The position numbers were made by a program, and so were the translations under genes. 20,536 nt of DNA from JBFLVQ01 sp040758525. GTDB taxonomy: Bacteria > Acidobacteriota > Blastocatellia > Chloracidobacteriales > JADJPF01. Numbering within the stretch: the stretch's first letter is position 1; each line of letters starts with the position of its first letter. The notes beneath the pieces were generated by a model. It ran no database searches, was not told where the DNA came from, and saw only the letters and a program-made list of their open reading frames with translations. Of the stretch, positions 15,224 through 20,536 are shown one piece after another. The stretch spans positions 1 to 20,536 of the forward strand of contig JBFLVQ010000085.1 in NCBI GenBank assembly GCA_040758525.1, given 5' to 3'.

Positions 15224-16345
15224 ATGCTAAAAATTGTTTACGTTCTGATCCTTTGTGTTGTTGTGGGCAGTCAGGTTAAGTCTCCAACTCCTGTAACTAC
15301 ACAGCAGTTCGTGCATTCAATCAAGCTTGAACAAACCTCAGAAACTTCGGCCAATACCAGCCTAGGGGATCTAGATGGTGATGGTGATCTCGATATTATC
15401 CTGGCGAAGGGTCGTCATTGGCCGCTACATGATCGTATCCTTCTAAACAATGGCAAGGGCGAATTTACTGTGGCGCGAAATCTCGGTGATACACCAGATA
15501 GAACGTACTCAGCTATTCTTGCCGATCTGGATGGTGATGGTGATCTTGATGTCCTGGTCAGTAATGATAAGCCCGACAATAAGTTGGTTTATCTCAATGA
15601 TGGCAAAGCGAATTTCCGTGTTACAGGGACTTGGGGTGATCCCAAGTGGATCACAAGAAATGCTGCAGTAGCAGATCTAAACGGAGATGGAAGACCAGAT
15701 GCCATTGCCGCAAACCGACCAGGCCCAAGTTACGTTTGCTTGAATGATGGCCGAGGGAATTTCAATAGTCGTGACTGCCTTGCCATACCAGCAGAGTCAG
15801 CCACCACCATTGTGCCTGCCGATTTCAATCGGGATGGCTTCATTGATTTGGCGGTACCACATCGTGATGGTGGGCAAAGCGCCATTTACTTCAATGATGG
15901 CAAAGCGAGGTTTACCAAAACCAAGTCATTCGGTCTCGCCACATCTGCGGCTCGCACGGCGGCTGCAGGCGATCTGAATGGTGATGGCTGGATGGATCTT
16001 GTTGTCGGTGATGAAAGACAGGGCACCTTTCTCTACCTAAACGATGGTCAGGGTGGATTCGGCAATGGATTGCAGTTAGGCGAGAAAGATCTTGTGCCGT
16101 ATGCCATTACAGTTGGTGACTTGAACCGTGATGGGAAACCAGATATCGTCATTGGATATGTAACCGCGCCCGGATCTGTTTTCTTGAACGATGGTACTGG
16201 ACGCAGCTTCGAGCACATACGCTTTGGGGATGGGCAGGGGGCAGTATACGGACTTGCTCTGGGAGATCTGAACGGAGACGGTTATCTAGATATTGCTGCT
16301 GCTCGAAGCGATGCGCCTAATGTTGTGTACTTCGGAGGGAAATGA
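15224..16345 (+). CDS. Secreted seven-repeat FG-GAP/VCBS beta-propeller protein
   Basis: 373 residues from ATG 15224, which has AGAGGG with a 7-base spacer; the TTG just before it is not needed. Residues about 1-20 are a signal peptide. The rest is built of seven copies of the FG-GAP unit of roughly 45-55 residues. Each has a calcium-loop core: DLDGDGDLDI, DLDGDGDLDV, DLNGDGRPDA, DFNRDGFIDL, DLNGDGWMDL, DLNRDGKPDI and DLNGDGYLDI. Each also has a companion (L/F)NDGxGxF strand. Seven units make a complete integrin-alpha-type beta-propeller with Ca2+ in each blade. There is no C-terminal sorting or membrane segment, so it is probably periplasmic or secreted. It likely binds a protein or glycan; the partner is unknown. 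Confidence 0.9.
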   Translation: MLKIVYVLILCVVVGSQVKSPTPVTTQQFVHSIKLEQTSETSANTSLGDLDGDGDLDIILAKGRHWPLHDRILLNNGKGEFTVARNLGDTPDRTYSAILADLDGDGDLDVLVSNDKPDNKLVYLNDGKANFRVTGTWGDPKWITRNAAVADLNGDGRPDAIAANRPGPSYVCLNDGRGNFNSRDCLAIPAESATTIVPADFNRDGFIDLAVPHRDGGQSAIYFNDGKARFTKTKSFGLATSAARTAAAGDLNGDGWMDLVVGDERQGTFLYLNDGQGGFGNGLQLGEKDLVPYAITVGDLNRDGKPDIVIGYVTAPGSVFLNDGTGRSFEHIRFGDGQGAVYGLALGDLNGDGYLDIAAARSDAPNVVYFGGK

Positions 16346-16750
16346 TCCTTTCCCATTGACAGTTGTCAGTTCATATCCACAAGATGGACTAAGTCGTTAG
16401 CACAGTTTGCGGTAAATGAGGCTATTTTAAAACTTTGATTACAATGGGACAGAGAAATCTTTGAACGATATATAAAAAGCTCGTCGAGAGATCTTCTTTA
16501 CCGGCTATAAAGCAAGCTAATCTCTTTAGTAATTGCAAAAGAGGCTTAGGAGCTCCAAAGTGTGCTATTGGTAGATTATCCCAGAGCTAAGCATTAGCAG
16601 GTTAGCTAGGTGGCACGACAAGCGATTGTAAAAGGAAAGTTAGCTACGCTAATATCAAGTTTTGTATTTAGTCAGGATAGATCGCGATAGGCGATGTGAT
16701 CCTTGGCATAAGAAAGTTTAGTGCTGCTAACAGGTTTCTTTTATATTGTG
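16346..16750. other. Intergenic stretch with no recognised gene
   Basis: A short dyad TGACA-GT-TGTCA lies about 12 bases after the FG-GAP stop but has no T-run. A 27-codon GTG frame at about 16610-16690 and an ATG-less minus-strand frame at about 16415-16580 are open but resemble no family I know. Many stops in all frames suggest old, decayed sequence. Confidence 0.45.
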
Positions 16751-16782
16751 TGAATATTTACTGCAGCCAGCAGTAATATTCA
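16751..16782. promoter_or_regulatory. Long imperfect dyad upstream of the DUF1772 gene
   Basis: TGAATATTTACTGC (16751-16764) and GCAGTAATATTCA (16770-16782) pair around the loop AGCCA, with a single bulged T on the left arm. The dyad ends 28 bases before the ATG of the downstream gene. This is where a repressor operator (TetR, MarR or HxlR type) or a 5'-UTR hairpin would lie. No promoter boxes can be assigned with confidence. Confidence 0.42.
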
Positions 16783-16810
16783 TGTTGGGCAGTAATCCAC
16801 AAGAGACTTT

Positions 16811-17314
16811 ATGACCATTGTTGACTATTTAGTTTTCCCATTGAATCTTATTTCGGCATTGGGCTGTGGGCTGGTGGCGGGAATTTTCTTTGCCTTCTCA
16901 TCTTTCGTGATGAGCGCCCTTGCCAGAATCCAACCGACACAGGGCATTGCTGCCATGCAATCTATCAACATCACAGTGATCAATCCGTTGTTTATGACGG
17001 TATTCTTGGGAACGGCTATTACTTGTATCTTTCTGGCTATCTCTTCACTGTTAAAATGGCATCAACCTGGTGCCGCCTACCTACTGCTAGGCAGCCTGCT
17101 CTATCTAATTGGCACAATTCTGGTGACGATGGTGTTTAATGTACCGCTGAATGATGCACTGGCAACTGTCAAGCCGGATAGTATTGATGGTGCAAACTTA
17201 TGGGTAAACTATCTTGCCAAATGGACGGCATGGAATCATGTTCGGACGCTAGCAGCGCTTGCAGCAGCGACATCGCTCACCATTGCACTCTTTTATCGAG
17301 CAGCGCAAAAGTAA
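16811..17314 (+). CDS. DUF1772 (anthrone-oxygenase-like) membrane protein
   Basis: 167 residues from ATG 16811, with AAGAG about five bases upstream. Four membrane helices are evident at about 10-32 (ISALGCGLVAGIFFAFSSFV), 54-78, 86-108 and 142-163. Diagnostic residues of the DUF1772 family include the first-helix G-x-F-F-A-F-S, the NVPLNDALA loop after helix 3 (about 113-121) and the W-x-x-WNHVRT segment before helix 4 (about 135-145). Fungal relatives act in anthrone oxidation; bacterial members have no firm function and often accompany stress regulators. It stands alone. Its last 22 bases overlap the end of a truncated TIR frame on the other strand. Confidence 0.86.
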   Translation: MTIVDYLVFPLNLISALGCGLVAGIFFAFSSFVMSALARIQPTQGIAAMQSINITVINPLFMTVFLGTAITCIFLAISSLLKWHQPGAAYLLLGSLLYLIGTILVTMVFNVPLNDALATVKPDSIDGANLWVNYLAKWTAWNHVRTLAALAAATSLTIALFYRAAQK

Positions 17315-17493
17315 TGTTCTATATCAGGTGTAGATTCAATATCCCAATTATCGCCTAATTTCAGGCAGTATTTATCCAGAAATACTCGACAATGAGGCGC
17401 GAGCAGTTTATAGAGTTGCTCAGCAACACTCGTGTCAGTGCCAGAGCGAGCAATAAAGAAATCCCATTGCCAAGGATTGGACATAACAGCCAT
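17293..17493 (-). pseudogene. 5' fragment of a TIR-domain gene
   Basis: 66 codons from ATG 17493 (or ATG 17484). Residues about 7-52 match the start of a bacterial TIR domain: WDFFIARSGTDTSVAEQLYKL (first strand and helix alphaA), then CRVFLDKYCLKLGDNWDIE, the strand and BB-loop region with the usual 'VFLD...L..GDxWD' pattern. After WDIE, at about base 17335, similarity stops and the frame runs 13 more codons into the end of the DUF1772 gene. The rest of the domain, including the catalytic Glu seen in NADase TIRs, is missing, so this is a remnant. TIR proteins act in NAD-cleaving immunity or signalling; this one cannot be functional alone. Confidence 0.68.
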
Positions 17494-17823
17494 GCTCTTA
17501 CCAATAGTAGAAATCTGTTCTAGTCATAAGATAGCGGAAAATTAATAATTTGTATTGCAAATAAACACAGATGCTATTTTTATCAAACATGGCAGTAGAT
17601 CTTAACGATAATGAAAAATAATAGCAGCCTATTCCAAAACCCGCACGATTAAAAGCTGGGTAAAAATCAATCAACTAAAATTGCGATCCTAAACATAAAA
17701 AGTGTTGGTAGTTGTTAGCCATTTATAATCGTCTAGGGTATCGCAAGTGCGGTAAAATACTTGGTTTTAGTAGCTGCCATCTCGGTTGTTAATATCGATT
17801 ATAGCTGTTTTAAGGTGGTTAAC
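17494..17823. promoter_or_regulatory. Upstream region of the TPR giant, with a candidate -10 box
   Basis: 330 bases without a gene. TATAAT at 17724-17729 is a perfect -10 hexamer about 95 bases before the ATG, but the -35 side (around AGTGTTGG, 17701-17708) is poor. The first part should also contain the old promoter of the truncated TIR gene on the other strand. No RNA gene or long repeat is seen. Confidence 0.3.
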
Positions 17824-20337
17824 ATGAGCCAGGATGAAAAGAAAAATCTTTGCAGGCTCTATAATGACGAGCAGTTAGAAAATTATCTGAACAAGACATT
17901 GCCTGAAGAAGATGTCTTAGCCATCGATGAACACCTATCTTCTGGTTGTGAGGATTGTTGGGAGCGTTTAGGTAGTGTTGATCAAAATAGAAGTGACAAA
18001 GATACTGGATTATCAGCAGACGACTACAGAATTTTGTCTGGAAGTTTGAGTTTTGTCATAGCAGAGACTTGTGAAGAGGATGACGATGATGGGCAGATTG
18101 AAGAACATTTAGTAAAGCTTTTAAGTTCGACAACAGAGAAGCGAAAGAGATCGTGGGAGTCATTTATTGAATTTTACGAGTATGCAGCTCTTATCACAAT
18201 TAGACGGGCACTTGCTAGTAAGGGAGTGGAAAATGCCTCAAAGACTATCTTAACTGAAATATTGATGAGGTTTTTTGCTACGATTGCGAAAGATGACTAC
18301 AAAGCGTTACGCGAATTCTCTACATTGATGTATCCATTGGCAGCAATGATTCGATTTTTCGCTACAAACGTCACATTACAAGTGATCAATGAGAGGCGGC
18401 TAGATACCTACACCAACGTTGATCCAATTGATAGTGAAGTCCTTACAAGTAGTGAATGGCAAGAAGCAAAAAAGATTTTATCAAATCTTAATGAGCAACC
18501 CATACTTGTACAGCACCAGGAGGCTAATCATAAAGAGGCTATTAATAACAATGTACCTGTAGTTGAGACTATTCCTGCAGTTAATTCTACATCTCGTCAT
18601 ATGTCGCGGCGTAAATTTGCTGTTGGTTTAGCTGCTGGTATTATTGGTGTAACAGTTGGTGGACGTGAACTATGGGTACGATTACAAAATGATCAATATA
18701 GTAAATATTTACCATCCCATGCAAGGTCAGGTTCAACTTGTGATAATGACCACTCTACCCTAATCTGTCATGATGATTTTGACACCTGTGGTGTACTTAA
18801 ATATGCCAGTAACGGCGAATGGGATCAGACGTTGAAGTCTGTATTTACTCGTGCCGAATCTGCACTTATTGCACTTAAAACTAACCCTAACGATCCATGC
18901 TCGCTATTTGATTGGGCAGAATGGCTGGAGGGGGTTGGACTGTTACCTGAAGCTGAGGAATCATATGTTAGAGTTCTAACTTTGGGTATTGCCTGCATCG
19001 ACAAAGTGAATGTACAGAAACGCCTAGATGAGCTTAGGGCTAGAATAAAAACATGTTCTCAGAAAAAAACGAAAACACGGTATGACCTTCTGCAAGAGTC
19101 GATAGATGAATATCTAACTGCGCGACAGTTAGGAAGAGCTGAAATGGCGGAACAGGCAATTGCAGAGGCTCAACGAATTGCCGAGGAAATGTTAAATAAG
19201 ACGGAAGAGCGATTTGGTATTGATCTGATAGCTTTTTATCAAAACCTTCCTCAGTCAAAAATTGCAAAGATACAAATGGCACGTGGGCTGGTTAGAGAAG
19301 TTGAGATTAATAGAAGCTCTGATAATTATGGTGAATTCCTAGTAAAGGCAAAAGCTGCAAAACATATATTCCTTGAAGCAGAAGCCGAACTAGAAACCTT
19401 TCGTTGTGATTATTACATCACATACTATTTAGATAAATCATTGTTGTATAAGGTAGAGAGAGCTGTTCTTTTAAAAAAGAATTTAGCATTAGCTCCAAGA
19501 AAAAAGTATCTGCTGTTCTATGGTCTATTTAAAGATATAGAATGCATGCATTTTGCTACACTAGCGGATTTTACTAGCTCTATACAATCATTGAAATCGT
19601 CATTGGATATTTTAAAACCACTAGAAGTCCCGTTTTTTTACATGCGGTCATTAATTAGGCTCTCAAATTCATACTGGGTTCATAATGATAATGTCAACAC
19701 AATCAAATGTAGTTATGAAGCATTAATATATAGTACAACATGGAATATGTTAGGCGTAAGTTTACTACATAATATAGGAATTTCGGCATTTACACTAGGG
19801 TTTAGAGAATTAGCCTATTTTTGTATGAATAAAGGCCTTGACATAGCTGATCAAAAAAATAGCTTAGCACTCTCAGCGTATGGTCTATCTTATTTGGGTG
19901 TAATGTATGCCGAAGAAGGTTTTTTTGATAAAGCTAAAACGTGTATTACAAAAATTTTTAGTCAAATAAACAAGATTAGAGATTTGGATGCACATAGACG
20001 TACCCGATTTACTTGTTTGGGATATGCTGCACGTATAATGGCTCTATCAGGTAACTATGATGATGCGATCGAGCTATATGATCAGGCATTAAAGATTGTC
20101 GGTGAAATTGAATTTCACCAAATCTGTTTTTTAAGCCATTTACATAAAGGCTTGGCCGAATGCCTATTGGCAAAAAAAGACTGTAAATCGGCGAAAAAGG
20201 AGATGGAGATAGCAGTTGATCTATACAATAAGGCAATGGAGAAATTCCAAACAATCAATAATCTCTTAACCGTTGCAGTAACAAGAAAAGATTGTCGCGA
20301 ACAACTCAAGATTATTAAAGAGTGCAGTTTCAGTTGA
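17824..20337 (+). CDS. Zinc-finger / ECF-sigma-region-2-like / transmembrane / TPR protein
   Basis: 837 residues from ATG 17824, preceded by AAGGTGG with a 5-base spacer; a TTG at 17761 has no such site. (1) Residues about 8-50 resemble the N-terminal zinc finger of anti-sigma factors: CRLYNDEQLENYL...DEHLSSGCEDCW, with His37-x4-Cys42-x2-Cys45. (2) Residues about 111-192 resemble region 2 of ECF sigma factors: SWESFIEFYEYAALITIRR, ILMRFFATIAKDDYKALREF, then FFATNVTLQVINERR, parallel to the WLRTIARNVALDHLRRR block. No region 4 follows. (3) At 261-280, SRRKFAVGLAAGIIGVTVGG is a Tat-like, membrane-spanning segment. (4) About 320-830 is helical with TPR-like units (for example NYDDAIELYDQALKIVGEIE near 744-763). 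A membrane-tied regulator or scaffold with a periplasmic TPR sensor is inferred. The gene is monocistronic. Confidence 0.66.
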   Translation: MSQDEKKNLCRLYNDEQLENYLNKTLPEEDVLAIDEHLSSGCEDCWERLGSVDQNRSDKDTGLSADDYRILSGSLSFVIAETCEEDDDDGQIEEHLVKLLSSTTEKRKRSWESFIEFYEYAALITIRRALASKGVENASKTILTEILMRFFATIAKDDYKALREFSTLMYPLAAMIRFFATNVTLQVINERRLDTYTNVDPIDSEVLTSSEWQEAKKILSNLNEQPILVQHQEANHKEAINNNVPVVETIPAVNSTSRHMSRRKFAVGLAAGIIGVTVGGRELWVRLQNDQYSKYLPSHARSGSTCDNDHSTLICHDDFDTCGVLKYASNGEWDQTLKSVFTRAESALIALKTNPNDPCSLFDWAEWLEGVGLLPEAEESYVRVLTLGIACIDKVNVQKRLDELRARIKTCSQKKTKTRYDLLQESIDEYLTARQLGRAEMAEQAIAEAQRIAEEMLNKTEERFGIDLIAFYQNLPQSKIAKIQMARGLVREVEINRSSDNYGEFLVKAKAAKHIFLEAEAELETFRCDYYITYYLDKSLLYKVERAVLLKKNLALAPRKKYLLFYGLFKDIECMHFATLADFTSSIQSLKSSLDILKPLEVPFFYMRSLIRLSNSYWVHNDNVNTIKCSYEALIYSTTWNMLGVSLLHNIGISAFTLGFRELAYFCMNKGLDIADQKNSLALSAYGLSYLGVMYAEEGFFDKAKTCITKIFSQINKIRDLDAHRRTRFTCLGYAARIMALSGNYDDAIELYDQALKIVGEIEFHQICFLSHLHKGLAECLLAKKDCKSAKKEMEIAVDLYNKAMEKFQTINNLLTVAVTRKDCREQLKIIKECSFS

Positions 20338-20398
20338 TTTTAGCTTGTTGAGAATAGTTAGCAAACTCCAGCAGCAAGAAGAAAGTTTCCTGAATTGA

Positions 20399-20536
20399 TC
20401 AGCTTTTATCAGTTGAGTTGTCAGACGAAGGTTTAACCATATCCTCAGATTCCTGTTTTTCCGCATTCTGAGAAGCTCTATTTTTCCCTGGTACCGGCAT
20501 AGGGCGTTTTAAGAATCTTACATAATCAGATGGATT
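20399..20536 (-). CDS. C-terminal end of an unknown protein (partial at window edge)
   Basis: An open frame enters from the right edge on the minus strand and stops with TGA at 20401-20399, giving the last 45 residues. It reads YVRFLKRPMPVPGKNRASQN and then an acidic/polar, Ser/Asp/Lys-rich tail (ending DNSTDKS) typical of a disordered C-terminus. It converges on the TPR gene with a 61-bp gap. The family cannot be told from this piece. Confidence 0.55.
   Translation of the reverse strand, partial: NPSDYVRFLKRPMPVPGKNRASQNAEKQESEDMVKPSSDNSTDKS

Noticed and set aside
16415..16580. Open minus-strand frame of about 55 codons upstream of the DUF1772 gene
   Set aside because: It has no start codon and matches no known family. 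It was considered as the missing part of the TIR gene but shows no TIR motifs.
1..20536. CRISPR array, tRNA or rRNA gene
   Set aside because: No regularly spaced repeats and no T-loop or anticodon-arm pattern or rRNA-like stretch were noticed on reading the sequence. A tRNAscan/Infernal run would be decisive.

Overview
The window is bacterial DNA, AT-leaning, with clear AGGAG-type ribosome binding sites. It comes from a diderm (Gram-negative-type) cell, because it encodes a tripartite RND pump with an outer-membrane channel plus several exported proteins. The mix of SH3b proteins, FG-GAP propellers, zinc-finger/TPR giants and TIR remnants fits an environmental lineage such as Acidobacteriota (Blastocatellia-like). 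That taxonomic guess is inference only; no rRNA or marker gene is present.

Layout. (1) 1-2941, plus strand: the tail of an unknown gene, an exported SH3b-domain protein, a small Cys-containing lipoprotein, a decayed minus-strand fragment, and a basic AT-hook-like/coiled-coil protein. (2) 3227-11781, minus strand: a six-gene cluster read right to left. It holds a Cys-rich exported protein, cusC-, cusB- and cusA-type copper/silver efflux genes, a lytic transglycosylase and an exported protein with two PH-like repeats. The last five genes are 7-53 bp apart and surely form an operon; the Cys-rich gene is 126 bp upstream across a structured leader. A 23-bp dyad sits in the promoter region of the cluster. 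(3) 12095-14822, plus strand: a stand-alone nucleotidyltransferase, a 92-bp MITE-like inverted-repeat element flanked by TA, then an AraC-family regulator and a B3/B4-domain protein. (4) 14823-17493: decayed sequence, a secreted seven-repeat FG-GAP propeller, a DUF1772 membrane protein, and a truncated TIR-domain gene on the minus strand. (5) 17824-20337: an 837-residue protein joining an anti-sigma-type zinc finger, a region resembling ECF sigma region 2, a Tat-like membrane segment and a long TPR region. (6) 20399-20536: the C-terminal end of a convergent minus-strand gene.

How the genes work together. The Cus cluster is the coherent functional unit: CusB and CusA take Cu(I)/Ag(I) from the periplasm and pass it to CusC. 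The Cys-rich protein looks like a periplasmic metal binder. The transglycosylase could open peptidoglycan for the trans-envelope channel. No cognate regulator (CueR, CusRS) or CopA ATPase lies in the window.

The best candidate for something undescribed is the 837-residue zinc-finger/sigma-like/TM/TPR protein. The copper operon with a built-in wall hydrolase and PH-like repeat protein comes second. Five start sites were moved from the longest possible reading frame to better-supported codons: cusA 8189, cusC 11157, nucleotidyltransferase 12095, FG-GAP 15224 and the TPR protein 17824.
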